Assembly (NCBI GenBank): GCA_002457735.1
Contig: NTKO01000012.1
Location: forward strand, 1 to 35,016
Length of the DNA: 35,016 nt
Direction: 5' to 3'
Origin: Bacteroidetes bacterium MED-G13
GTDB taxonomy: Bacteria > Bacteroidota > Bacteroidia > Flavobacteriales > Flavobacteriaceae
The notes below the pieces were generated by a model. It made no database searches, was not told the DNA's origin, and worked only from the letters and a program-made list of their open reading frames with translations. The translations under genes and the position numbers were made by a program. Shown in pieces: positions 7,357 to 15,612 of this stretch (positions within the stretch are counted from its first letter, which is position 1; every line of letters begins with the position of its first letter).

Positions 7357-9228
7357 ATGTTTAAAGAAGAATATGATGTAATTATTGTTGGAGGTGGGCA
7401 CGCCGGAAGTGAGGCAGCCGCAGCTGCAGCTAATCTTGGCGCAAGCACACTGCTTGTAACAATGAATTTGCAAACCATAGGGCAAATGTCTTGCAACCCC
7501 GCTATGGGCGGAATAGCTAAAGGCCAAATTGTGCGTGAAATTGATGCGCTCGGCGGATATAGCGCTGTAGTTACTGACAGATCATCCATTCAATACAAAA
7601 TGCTTAACTTATCAAAAGGGCCTGCCATGTGGAGCCCAAGGGCACAAAATGATAGAGCAATGTTTGCCCAGATTTGGAGAGAGATGTTGGAGTCTACTTC
7701 AAATCTAGATTTTTACCAAGACATGGTCAAATCACTTTGGATTGAAAAAGATGCTCTTGTTGGTGTCATTACAGGTCTTGGTCAAAAAATCAAATCTAAA
7801 TCCGTTGTCCTTACAAACGGGACTTTTTTAAATGGGCTTATTCATGTAGGAGATAAAAACTTTGGAGGAGGAAGGGCTGGTGAAAAAGCCGCAACAGGCA
7901 TAACAGAGCAGCTTGTTTCATTGGGATTTGAGTCAGGAAGGATGAAAACAGGCACACCTCCAAGAGTTGATGGAAGGTCTTTGAATTATAAAAAAATGAT
8001 TGAGCAACCAGGAGACCAAAGCCCCCAAAAGTTTTCCTACTTATCAGAAACAAAACCCTTAAAAAAACAACTTTCTTGCCACATGACTTATACCAGTCAA
8101 GCCGTTCATGATTTGTTAAGGACAGGGTTTGACAGATCCCCAATGTTTAATGGAAGGATAAAGTCTGTTGGCCCCCGCTACTGCCCTTCTATTGAGGACA
8201 AAATTCACAAATTTTCTGAAAGAGAAAGGCATCAGCTTTTCGTTGAGCCTGAGGGCTGGAACACTGTAGAAGTTTATGTAAACGGGTTCTCCACCTCACT
8301 TCCTGAAGACGTTCAACACAAAGCATTAAGAGAGGTTGAGGGGTTTGAAAATGTAAAGTTTTTTAGACCAGGATACGCCATTGAATACGACTATTTTGTC
8401 CCTACACAGCTAAAATATTCTCTTGAAACAAAATTAATTGAAAATCTTTTTTTCGCTGGCCAGATTAATGGTACAACAGGTTATGAGGAGGCGGGCTCTC
8501 AAGGAATTATAGCAGGTATTAATGCAGTACAAAAGATTAGAAATAACCCACCCTTTGTTCTTAAAAGAGACCAGGCATATATTGGTGTTTTAATTGACGA
8601 CCTAATAACAAAAGGAACTAAAGAGCCCTACAGGATGTTTACATCTAGAGCAGAGTATAGAATGTTGTTAAGACAGGACAATGCTGATCAAAGACTTACA
8701 CCACTTAGCTATGACCTGGGTCTTGCTAGTGAGAAGAGAATGAGGGCTTGCGAATATAAAAAAGAAAGATCTTCCTCTTTGATACACTTTTTAAAAAACC
8801 AAAGCTTGCCTCCAAATAAAATTAACCCCATTCTATCCTCCAAAAATTCAGCAGAAATTAAACAGTCTTGTAAATCTGACAAAATATTGTCAAGACCAAA
8901 TATTACATTAAAAGAATTGAAAGAGATAGACGAAATAAAGACGCATTTTTCCAAAAACAAATACTCAAAAGAGGAGCTTGACCAAGCAGAAATTCAAATT
9001 AAATACAAGGGATACATTGAAAAAGAAAAAGCTAATGCTGACAAGCTAAATAGGCTCGAGTCGGTTAGAATCCCTAATGATTTTGAATATAAAAAAGTAA
9101 AGTCAATTAGCGCTGAGGCGCTTGAAAAGTTGTTGGAAGTTAAACCTGAAACAATATCACAGGCATCACGAATTAGTGGGGTTTCACCAAATGATATTTC
9201 AGTTTTATTAGTTTATATGGGAAGGTAA
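7357..9228 (+). CDS. mnmG: tRNA uridine-5-carboxymethylaminomethyl modification enzyme MnmG (GidA)
   Basis: The 623-aa FAD protein works with MnmE to modify U34 of certain tRNAs. The dinucleotide-binding motif is VGGGHAG (11-17), followed by the family signature with CNPAMGGIAKGQ. The region FFRPGYAIEYDYF and then a stretch ending QINGTTGYEEAGSQG is the conserved second FAD/NADH region. The C-terminal helical MnmE-binding domain is present (ending ISGVSPNDISVLLVYMGR). The frame is open back to 7210, but ATG at 7357 gives the family N-terminus (MFKEEYDVIIVGGG), and the upstream part would run through ybeY and the parS-like site. Length is normal. Confidence 0.97.
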   Translation: MFKEEYDVIIVGGGHAGSEAAAAAANLGASTLLVTMNLQTIGQMSCNPAMGGIAKGQIVREIDALGGYSAVVTDRSSIQYKMLNLSKGPAMWSPRAQNDRAMFAQIWREMLESTSNLDFYQDMVKSLWIEKDALVGVITGLGQKIKSKSVVLTNGTFLNGLIHVGDKNFGGGRAGEKAATGITEQLVSLGFESGRMKTGTPPRVDGRSLNYKKMIEQPGDQSPQKFSYLSETKPLKKQLSCHMTYTSQAVHDLLRTGFDRSPMFNGRIKSVGPRYCPSIEDKIHKFSERERHQLFVEPEGWNTVEVYVNGFSTSLPEDVQHKALREVEGFENVKFFRPGYAIEYDYFVPTQLKYSLETKLIENLFFAGQINGTTGYEEAGSQGIIAGINAVQKIRNNPPFVLKRDQAYIGVLIDDLITKGTKEPYRMFTSRAEYRMLLRQDNADQRLTPLSYDLGLASEKRMRACEYKKERSSSLIHFLKNQSLPPNKINPILSSKNSAEIKQSCKSDKILSRPNITLKELKEIDEIKTHFSKNKYSKEELDQAEIQIKYKGYIEKEKANADKLNRLESVRIPNDFEYKKVKSISAEALEKLLEVKPETISQASRISGVSPNDISVLLVYMGR

Positions 9229-10074
9229 ATGTTTCACGTGGAACAACAACAAGTACATATTAAGACAAAAGATTTTTTAGTTTCTACTGAAGAGTTTTTT
9301 ATTGTAAAGACACCTGTTTCGGGCCTTCTCAAGACCTTGCCATCACCATCAAAAAATAATATACAAAAATACTATAATTCTGATAAGTATACTTCTCACT
9401 ACTCCGAAGACATTACAGCATTTAATTACATTTACAGAATGTCTAGAAAGCTTAATTTTTTTTTCAAAAGAAGGCATGTTAATTTACACAGCTGTAGGTC
9501 TCTTTTGGATTTTGGGTCTGGAGACGGAGATTTTATTCATAACATCTCAAAATCAAACGTCAGTGTTTTTGGCGTTGAGCCAATACTGACAACAAACAAA
9601 ACAAATGTCTACAAAAAACTTTCTACTTTGCAGAAAGAAGGCCTGCACTTTAGCACAATTACTGCATGGCATTCACTTGAACACACACAAAAAATTAATG
9701 ACACGTCACAAGCACTTGTTGATTTATTGGAAGAGAAAGGAAGGCTTATTATAGCTGTTCCAAATTATGAATCTTATGACGCACTGTTTTACAAGTCTTT
9801 TTGGGCCGGTTATGACACGCCAAGACATTTATGGCATTTAAATCAGCATGCTGTAGTTAATTTGTTTACAAAAAGAGGCTTGACCTTTTGCTATTCAAGC
9901 CCTATGCTGCTCGATGCTTTTTACGTTTCTTATTTGTCCGAATTAAATAAAAAATCTAGACTACCAATATTAAAAGCCTTTTTTATTGCTCTTTTCTCAA
10001 ACGTAAAAGCAATTTTTACAAATCAATATTCTTCAAACTTATTCGTTTTTGAAAAAACTAATAAATGTGTGTAA
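9229..10074 (+). CDS. Class I SAM-dependent methyltransferase
   Basis: The 281-aa protein carries SAM motif I, LLDFGSGDGDF (92-102), and an acidic motif II end (VFGVEP). It then has WHSLEHT and a PNYESYDALFYKSFWAGYDT-type block followed by PRHLWHL, typical of the Methyltransf_23 group. The substrate is unknown. The ATG at 9229 directly follows the mnmG stop and is itself part of a parS-like site, so residues MFHVEQ are encoded by that DNA. The part recalled as conserved begins only near residue 11 (IKTKDFLVSTEEFFIV), so the true start could be GTG 9238 or even ATT 9259. The 3' end overlaps the convergent lipid kinase gene by 17 bases. Confidence 0.85.
   Translation: MFHVEQQQVHIKTKDFLVSTEEFFIVKTPVSGLLKTLPSPSKNNIQKYYNSDKYTSHYSEDITAFNYIYRMSRKLNFFFKRRHVNLHSCRSLLDFGSGDGDFIHNISKSNVSVFGVEPILTTNKTNVYKKLSTLQKEGLHFSTITAWHSLEHTQKINDTSQALVDLLEEKGRLIIAVPNYESYDALFYKSFWAGYDTPRHLWHLNQHAVVNLFTKRGLTFCYSSPMLLDAFYVSYLSELNKKSRLPILKAFFIALFSNVKAIFTNQYSSNLFVFEKTNKCV
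9230..9245. promoter_or_regulatory. parS-like site 2 (overlapping the methyltransferase start)
   Basis: TGTTTCACGTGGAACA matches TGTTNCACGTGNAACA at every specified base and differs from the Bacillus-type 16-mer only in having G for A in the right arm. It begins at the second base of the methyltransferase ATG. Together with site 1 it brackets mnmG, 1.9 kb apart. Confidence 0.8.
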
Positions 10075-10972
10075 TTTGCTCTTTAAGCACAAAAAACGTC
10101 AAATTTCCGCTACCAAAAATTTCGCCATCCCCATGGCACGTCAAAACGCCGTTTTTAGACGATATTTTTATTTCATCATCTATCATAGTCAAAACTTTTC
10201 GATCGTTAAAAATAGAACCATTAAAAAGATTAAAAAAATTTTTTATTATGTCAATTTTAGTAAAGTCGTATGCTACAGTTAAATTTAGAAGACCATTGTT
10301 GCCTGCGGGGTTTTTAATTATTTGCATCCCGCCACCAGTGTATTTTGAAACCCCTACCCCGCATAAAAAAACTTTTTTTGACATACTAAATTTGCTACCC
10401 TTCACCGAAATCCAGCTATTTTTATAAAACCAAAAGTTTGCTATTGAACATACTAAATATGCGTATTTGCCCAACCATTTATACGACCGCAACCTATTTA
10501 ACATAAAGGCATCAAAACCAACCCCTGAGTAATTAATAAAGTATCTCTTTTTTATTTCGTTTTTCTTACTTATTAAAACAACGCCAAGATCTCTTTTTTT
10601 TGTTTTTCCTTGCTTTATTTTCTTTATCGCCCTATCAATATCTAAAGGAATTTCAATGGACTTAGCCCAGTCATTTCCTGTTCCTAGTGGGATTATTCCA
10701 ACAATTATTTCTTTTGGACTACAGGCTTTTTGAAGTTGAATACCTGCAATAATTTTTTGTAAAGTTCCGTCACCCCCAACACAAACAATTTTTTTAAAAC
10801 CTTCCTTGACCACCCTCTCTACAACATTTAATTCATCTCCCGTTTCTTGTGTTTTGTAAAGTGAAAAAGTTATTTTATTGAACTTAAGAATTTGCCTGAT
10901 GTTTGCAATTTTTTTACTTGTAGCACCTGCCCTAGATTGAGGGTTTATAATCACCGCCCAACCTCTACTCAT
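10058..10972 (-). CDS. Diacylglycerol/lipid kinase family protein (YegS/BmrU-like)
   Basis: This 304-aa protein has the catalytic-domain signature of the DAGK family: INPQSRAG near the N-terminus, VCVGGDGT (63-70) for nucleotide binding, and IIPLGTGNDWA (93-103). These kinases phosphorylate diacylglycerol or related lipid alcohols at the membrane. The lipid substrate here is unknown. Its start (ATG 10972) overlaps the end of holB by eight bases, so the two are translationally coupled. Its 3' end overlaps the convergent methyltransferase gene. Length fits the family. Confidence 0.9.
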   Translation of the reverse strand: MSRGWAVIINPQSRAGATSKKIANIRQILKFNKITFSLYKTQETGDELNVVERVVKEGFKKIVCVGGDGTLQKIIAGIQLQKACSPKEIIVGIIPLGTGNDWAKSIEIPLDIDRAIKKIKQGKTKKRDLGVVLISKKNEIKKRYFINYSGVGFDAFMLNRLRSYKWLGKYAYLVCSIANFWFYKNSWISVKGSKFSMSKKVFLCGVGVSKYTGGGMQIIKNPAGNNGLLNLTVAYDFTKIDIIKNFFNLFNGSIFNDRKVLTMIDDEIKISSKNGVLTCHGDGEIFGSGNLTFFVLKEQITHIY

Positions 10973-11990
10973 TTGCTGTTGGGTTTTTATGAAGTAGTCT
11001 TGTTAATTTAATAGAAATATCTGTAAATATAATTTTTGGGTTTCCATTTCTTCCAATGTCTTCAAAAGCATCTTGAAGGACATGATAGAAACCCTCAACG
11101 TTCAGTTCATTTATAAATGGTGAAAATTTCTTTAAATCCAATTCATTAACATATTTACTAGAATTGTCTTTACTTTTTGTCCTGTAGTGAAGGCTGTCTC
11201 TAAAAATTTCACTACAGTATGAAAGAAATGCTTTTTGTTCCTCCCTAGTTTCTTTACTAATCGACTCAGAAAAGCTAAGCAATTCATTTATCGATCTTTT
11301 CTCTTTTTTTGCTTTAAAAGCAGCCCTTAGCCACCTAACAAATTGATTTTCAAACCGTTGAGCATATTTGTTAATATCTAATTCTTGTAATGAATTTAAG
11401 TTTATTTTTTGGCATCTTGATGAAATGGTTTCAAGTAGCGCATATTCATTTTCACAACACAATATAAACACAGTTTTTTCAGGAGGCTCTTCTAATAGTT
11501 TTAATAGTTTGTTAGCAGCGCTAATATTTATCTTTTCAGCCATCCAGATGACAAATATTTTTGGTCCGCCCTGAAAGGATTTTAATGCAGACAACTTTGA
11601 TATTTTTTCAGACTCGCCAATATTGATACTACCTTGTTTATTTCCCAGCCCAATTTCAAGGTACCATTCACTTAAAGACAATTCTTTGTGCTTTTGTAGA
11701 ACCCCCCTCCACTGCTCTATAAAGTCAGATGAGGAAGCTTTTTTAACTTTTGAAGTGGTATTTACCGGATAAAAGAAATGCACATCTGGGTGAGCGATTC
11801 TATCTAGTGCTTCAGCCGCCACCTTTTGTTCTTGCATGCTAAGACCCGAAAAAGAGCTGTTAAATATTGTACGAATAACCGTTAATGAGGCGTGTACAGT
11901 CTGTAAGCCACTTCCAATAATCATGTAAGTAGTAGCAGTTCTGCCAGCAGAAATATTTTCACATGATTTTTGTAATTCAGATAGCATCAT
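10965..11990 (-). CDS. holB: DNA polymerase III delta' subunit
   Basis: The sequence fits the clamp-loader subunit delta': HPDVHFFYP, a middle block GPKIFVIWMAEKINISAANK leading into LLKLLEEPPEKTVFIL, and TISSRCQKI. It has no P-loop, as usual for delta', and the zinc-binding Cys cluster seen in many bacterial homologues is absent. An open frame reaches 12065, but that would overlap the divergent pgk start and add a non-homologous hydrophobic leader. ATG at 11990 (or the adjacent 11987) gives 341 aa (MMLSELQKS...) and lies just downstream of a minus-strand -7 element at 12014-12007. It is coupled to the lipid kinase gene downstream. Confidence 0.85.
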   Translation of the reverse strand: MMLSELQKSCENISAGRTATTYMIIGSGLQTVHASLTVIRTIFNSSFSGLSMQEQKVAAEALDRIAHPDVHFFYPVNTTSKVKKASSSDFIEQWRGVLQKHKELSLSEWYLEIGLGNKQGSINIGESEKISKLSALKSFQGGPKIFVIWMAEKINISAANKLLKLLEEPPEKTVFILCCENEYALLETISSRCQKINLNSLQELDINKYAQRFENQFVRWLRAAFKAKKEKRSINELLSFSESISKETREEQKAFLSYCSEIFRDSLHYRTKSKDNSSKYVNELDLKKFSPFINELNVEGFYHVLQDAFEDIGRNGNPKIIFTDISIKLTRLLHKNPTANE

Positions 11991-12006
11991 TCTAGAGTGT
12001 TCAAAA

Positions 12007-12014
12007 CAAAGATA
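12007..12014 (-). promoter_or_regulatory. -7 promoter element for holB
   Basis: TATCTTTG on the minus strand fits TAnnTTTG and lies 16 bases before the ATG at 11990. TTTA at 12037-12034, 19 bases upstream, resembles the -33 TTTG. This supports the shorter holB start. Confidence 0.6.
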
Positions 12015-12020
12015 AAGAAT

Positions 12021-12028
12021 TATATTTG
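12021..12028 (+). promoter_or_regulatory. -7 promoter element for pgk
   Basis: TATATTTG fits TAnnTTTG, 17 bases before the pgk ATG. At 19-base spacing the -33 position reads TGTT (11998-12001), a weak match. It interleaves with the divergent holB promoter. Confidence 0.6.
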
Positions 12029-12045
12029 CCACATAAACCATTACC

Positions 12046-13224
12046 ATGAAGTCTATTAAAGACATTTTATTTCATAATAAAAAAGCATTAATAAGAGTTG
12101 ATTTTAATGTTCCGTTTAACGGCGAAAGAATTTCTGATAATTCAAGAATTTTAGCAGCACTTCCAACAATCAAGTATGTATTAGAAAACGGAGGTTCTTG
12201 CATAGTAATGTCCCACTTGGGAAGGCCCAAGAAAAGGGAGAAAAAATTTTCATTAATAAATGTAAAATATGAGCTAGAAAGACTATTAGATCACGTTGTT
12301 ATTTTTGTTGAAAATTGTATCGGACCTGATGCTAAAAAGGCGTCTGAAGAGTTGATGCCAGGAGAGGTTTTGTTATTAGAGAACCTAAGATTTTACAAAG
12401 AGGAAACAGTTGGTGATGAAAAATTTGCTCAAGAACTTTCATTTTTAGCAGATATTTATATCAATGATGCTTATGGAACAACCCATAGAGCTCATGCCTC
12501 CACTAGTACAATTGCAAAATATTTTGACGAAAAATCACCAGGGCTTTTGTTAGAAAAAGAAATTTTTTGCTTAAAAAAAGTCTTAGAATCCCCTAAGAAA
12601 CCAGTAACGGCAATAGTTGGAGGAGCTAAAGTTTCATCAAAAATCTCTATCATAGCAAATATGCTAAAAGTCATAGACAATCTGGTTATTGGAGGTGGAA
12701 TGGCGTACACATTTATTTTGAGTTCTGGAGGAAAAGTAGGAGACTCAATTTGTGAGCCAGAAAACCTACGTGACTGTAAGGAAATATTACGTCTGGCAAA
12801 AAAAAATAAGGTCAAAATATTTTTACCCACAGACGTTGTTGTTTCCAAAAGTTTTTCCAACAATGACAAACAAAAAGAAGTTGACATACAAAAGATTCCT
12901 GATGGCTGGCAAGGCCTTGACATTGGCACAAAAACAAGACAAAAGTTTTCTGATGTAATTAAACAAAGCAGTACACTTTTGTGGAATGGCCCCATGGGTG
13001 TATTTGAAATGTCATCTTTTCAGAACGGGACAAAGACTATTGCCAATGCTGTGGCCGAAGCCACAAAAAAAGGCTCCTTTTCACTAGTTGGAGGGGGGGA
13101 CTCAGTAGCAGCGATAAAAAAATTTAACCTTGAAGACAAAATAAGTTTTATTAGCACAGGAGGAGGCGCAATGCTTGAAAGTTTAGAGGGGAAAGTTTTA
13201 CCTGGAATCAAAGCCCTGCAATGA
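12046..13224 (+). CDS. pgk: Phosphoglycerate kinase
   Basis: The 392-aa glycolytic enzyme transfers phosphate from 1,3-bisphosphoglycerate to ADP. All main blocks are present: RVDFNVPF (17-24), SHLGRPK (56-62), LLENLRFYKEE, NDAYGTTHRAHAS, VGGAKVSSKI, GGGMAYTF, LLWNGPMGVFE, GGGDSVAAI and STGGGAMLE. Length is typical of bacterial PGK. It diverges from holB with 55 bases between starts. The stop overlaps the start of the lytic transglycosylase gene by four bases (ATGA), implying coupled translation. Confidence 0.98.
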   Translation: MKSIKDILFHNKKALIRVDFNVPFNGERISDNSRILAALPTIKYVLENGGSCIVMSHLGRPKKREKKFSLINVKYELERLLDHVVIFVENCIGPDAKKASEELMPGEVLLLENLRFYKEETVGDEKFAQELSFLADIYINDAYGTTHRAHASTSTIAKYFDEKSPGLLLEKEIFCLKKVLESPKKPVTAIVGGAKVSSKISIIANMLKVIDNLVIGGGMAYTFILSSGGKVGDSICEPENLRDCKEILRLAKKNKVKIFLPTDVVVSKSFSNNDKQKEVDIQKIPDGWQGLDIGTKTRQKFSDVIKQSSTLLWNGPMGVFEMSSFQNGTKTIANAVAEATKKGSFSLVGGGDSVAAIKKFNLEDKISFISTGGGAMLESLEGKVLPGIKALQ

Positions 13225-14360
13225 ATCAAAACTTATTAAATTTTTGTTTTTTAATTGTGTTTTCTCAAAATATTTTTTTTGCTCAAAACCACTTTGAAGA
13301 GCATAACTTTAATAAGGACACCATAAAAGAGAGGTTTAACAAGTTAAACCAAAAGACAATGATTGAGCTATATTATAATGAAGAAGTTGAAAAAAAAATC
13401 ATTCAACAGCTTACTTATAAATTAAAGTTTTATAATAAAAATAAAAGGAATTTAGAGTTTTACTTACCGCTATTTCATGAACAGCTGTCTAATGAAAAAC
13501 TCCCAGTGGAACTTAAATACCTGCCAGTTGTTGAGTCAAACCTAAATCCCACTGCAACTTCAAAAGTTGGAGCTACAGGGCTATGGCAACTAATGTTTTA
13601 TACAGCAATTGAAAATGGCTTAGTTATGAATAGCTATGTTGATGAGCGAATGGACCCTGTTAAATCTACAAAAGCAGCTGTGCGGTATTTAAAAAAACTT
13701 TTTGATATTCACAAGGACTGGGACTTAGCAGTCGCCTCATATAATGCAGGACCAAGAACTATTTCAAAAGCAATTCAACGATCTGGAGGCTATCAAAATT
13801 ACTGGAATATTAGGCCTTTTCTTCCAAAAGAAACAGCAAACTATATTCCATCTTTTTTCGCCACAATGTATGTCTTGGAGTATGCAAAAGAGCACATGAT
13901 ATACATTGACAATAGTTCCAATTATTTTTTTAGAACGGACTCTGTGTTAATATCTCAAAAGGTTTCTATGTCTCAAATTTCCAAGGCTTTAAATTTTCCT
14001 AATCAAAAACTCATTGACTTAAACCCATCTTATGTTCATAAAATTGTTCCTGCTACTGAGAGCCAGGAAAATTACATATACATTCCAGACAGTCTTGTTA
14101 CAGAGTTTTTAGATAGCGAAAAAGACATTTATGAGCTGGCAAGAAAAGAGTTTGAATCAAGGGAAAAGCCTTTGCCTAGTTTTTTTTCCATAAACTCTAA
14201 ACTAGTCTATAAGATAAAATATGGAGATTTTCTTGGCAAAATAGCCAAAAGCTTTGGAGTTACGGTTTCGCAAATAAAAAAATGGAATAATTTAAAGACT
14301 GATCAGATTAAGGAAAATCAAAAAATTATAATATTTCCAAAAAAAATTCCAAAGAATTAA
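13221..14360 (+). CDS. MltD-like lytic transglycosylase with LysM domain
   Basis: This 379-aa exported protein starts with a signal peptide (about 1-21, ending FFAQ). The SLT lysozyme-like domain includes LKYLPVVESNLNPTATSKVG, with the probable catalytic Glu105, then ATGLWQLM and VASYNAGP. One LysM peptidoglycan-binding repeat is at the C-terminus (about 329-375, VYKIKYGDFLGKIAKSFGVT...). It should cleave peptidoglycan glycan strands in the periplasm. The ATG overlaps the pgk stop. It is followed by a DUF4837 lipoprotein, an order I recall from other flavobacteria. Confidence 0.9.
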   Translation: MNQNLLNFCFLIVFSQNIFFAQNHFEEHNFNKDTIKERFNKLNQKTMIELYYNEEVEKKIIQQLTYKLKFYNKNKRNLEFYLPLFHEQLSNEKLPVELKYLPVVESNLNPTATSKVGATGLWQLMFYTAIENGLVMNSYVDERMDPVKSTKAAVRYLKKLFDIHKDWDLAVASYNAGPRTISKAIQRSGGYQNYWNIRPFLPKETANYIPSFFATMYVLEYAKEHMIYIDNSSNYFFRTDSVLISQKVSMSQISKALNFPNQKLIDLNPSYVHKIVPATESQENYIYIPDSLVTEFLDSEKDIYELARKEFESREKPLPSFFSINSKLVYKIKYGDFLGKIAKSFGVTVSQIKKWNNLKTDQIKENQKIIIFPKKIPKN

Positions 14361-14364
14361 ATTT

Positions 14365-14372
14365 TATTTTTG
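14365..14372 (+). promoter_or_regulatory. Possible -7 element before the DUF4837 gene
   Basis: TATTTTTG fits TAnnTTTG but ends only 4 bases before the ATG, implying a leaderless transcript. The T-rich context makes a chance match likely. Confidence 0.3.
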
Positions 14373-14376
14373 AACT

Positions 14377-15330
14377 ATGAATACTCGCTTGATTTTTCTG
14401 TCTTTTTTAACTCTAATTATTTCATGTAAAGAAAATAATCCAGAATTGTTGTTGCCAGAGTCTAACGGAACAATTAACTCAATCTCAGTTGTTATAGACG
14501 ATGGTCTGTGGGAATCCGAAATCGGGGCTTTGATAAGAAAAGAGTTCGCCTATCCAATTTACGGACTGCCACAAATGGAGCCAGTATTTGATTTAAAGCA
14601 AATTCCAACTTCTGTGTTTTCTGGCTTTGCGACCAACTCACGAACTATTTTAAAAGTAGGACTTTCTCAAACAGAAAGGTTTACAACCTATAAAAACAAA
14701 TATGCAAAACCACAGCTAATCATCGATTTAAGCTCTGTAAGTCAACAAAAATTAAAAGAACAAATTTCTAATAGTAAGGCTAAAGTATTATCCAGGCTAT
14801 ATGCACATGAAATAGCTGAAAAACAAAGAAGAGTGTTGAAAAGTAAAAACCCAACAAAACTAATTAAAGAAATTTTTGGGTTTGACATCTTATTTTCATC
14901 ATCTTACCGGATTGCTAAATCCTCAAAAGATTTTTTATGGGCAAGAAGAGACACTGAAAAGGGCAGTGTTAATTTTTATATTTCCAAAATTAAAAACAAA
15001 GCAAACCTTAATATTAACCACATCAGAGACTCTATTTCTAAAAAATTTATTCCTGGCCCAATTGAAAAAACACATATGTCTACGGACAAATCATATTCTC
15101 CCAAGTCAAATGAGATTCAATTAACAGAAAGCTTGAAAGTAATAGAAACTCGAGGAATATGGGAGGTTAAAAATCAGTTTATGGCGGGGCCATTTATAAG
15201 TTACATAGTTTCTAACCAAAAAAACTCAGAGGAGCTTTATATTTTGGAAGGATTTGTTTATTCTCCAGGAACTACAAAAAGGGATTACATTTTTGAGCTT
15301 GAAGCTGTTTTTAAATCAATTAAGTTTTAA
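14377..15330 (+). CDS. DUF4837 family lipoprotein
   Basis: A 317-aa protein with a lipoprotein signal ending in LIISC (Cys17). The mature sequence begins with a family-like block (ISVVIDDGLWESEIGALIRK), then YPIYGLPQMEPVFDLKQIP and SRTILKVG, matching my recollection of DUF4837, a Bacteroidota family of unknown function. Its place between the transglycosylase and tatA/M23 genes suggests an envelope role, which is inference. The C-terminal end overlaps the convergent tatA stop by four bases (15327-15330). Confidence 0.78.
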   Translation: MNTRLIFLSFLTLIISCKENNPELLLPESNGTINSISVVIDDGLWESEIGALIRKEFAYPIYGLPQMEPVFDLKQIPTSVFSGFATNSRTILKVGLSQTERFTTYKNKYAKPQLIIDLSSVSQQKLKEQISNSKAKVLSRLYAHEIAEKQRRVLKSKNPTKLIKEIFGFDILFSSSYRIAKSSKDFLWARRDTEKGSVNFYISKIKNKANLNINHIRDSISKKFIPGPIEKTHMSTDKSYSPKSNEIQLTESLKVIETRGIWEVKNQFMAGPFISYIVSNQKNSEELYILEGFVYSPGTTKRDYIFELEAVFKSIKF

Positions 15331-15509
15331 TTCTTTTCTTCTGGCTCCTCTTCATCTTTAAGAGCTTTTTTAAACTCTTTGATTCCTTTACCAGTGCCAC
15401 GCATTAATTCACTAATTTTTTTGCCCCCTCCAAAAAGGATAAGAGCGGCTATAACTATAATAACAATTGAGCCGGGACTTAGTGCATTAGGTAAAAAATA
15501 TAGTAGCAT
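15327..15509 (-). CDS. tatA: Sec-independent translocase subunit TatA/E
   Basis: This 60-aa protein has a short periplasmic N-terminus, one membrane helix (about 13-27, GSIVIIVIAALILFGG), the FGGGKKI hinge, an amphipathic helix (SELMRGTGKGIKEFKKALKD) and an acidic tail (EEEPEEKN). That is the TatA/TatE layout; short forms like this are usual in Bacteroidota. It would form the pore for folded proteins with twin-arginine signals. tatC is not in the window. A minus-strand promoter element lies 17 bases upstream. Confidence 0.92.
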   Translation of the reverse strand: MLLYFLPNALSPGSIVIIVIAALILFGGGKKISELMRGTGKGIKEFKKALKDEEEPEEKN

Positions 15510-15525
15510 TTCAATTAATTTTAAA

Positions 15526-15554
15526 CAAAGTTAGCAATTATCATTTTAATCCAA
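15526..15554 (-). promoter_or_regulatory. Promoter for tatA
   Basis: On the minus strand TTG (15554-15552) is followed after 18 bases by TAACTTTG (15533-15526), a full TAnnTTTG match. The expected transcription start is about 10 bases before the tatA ATG. Confidence 0.6.
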
Positions 15555-15598
15555 TTAAATCGGTTCAAATTTCTTGCAAACAGATTAAGTATTTTGAG

Positions 15599-15606
15599 TA
15601 TTTTTG
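15599..15606 (+). promoter_or_regulatory. -7 promoter element for the M23 peptidase gene
   Basis: TATTTTTG fits TAnnTTTG and ends 6 bases before the ATG at 15613, so transcription would start at about the start codon. It covers the alternative TTG at 15604, which favours the ATG as the start. Confidence 0.4.
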
Positions 15607-15612
15607 AATATT

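Noticed and set aside
12492-12995. 167-codon open frame antisense to pgk
   Set aside because: It lies wholly inside pgk, which is fully conserved, and its translation resembles no family; a codon-usage shadow.
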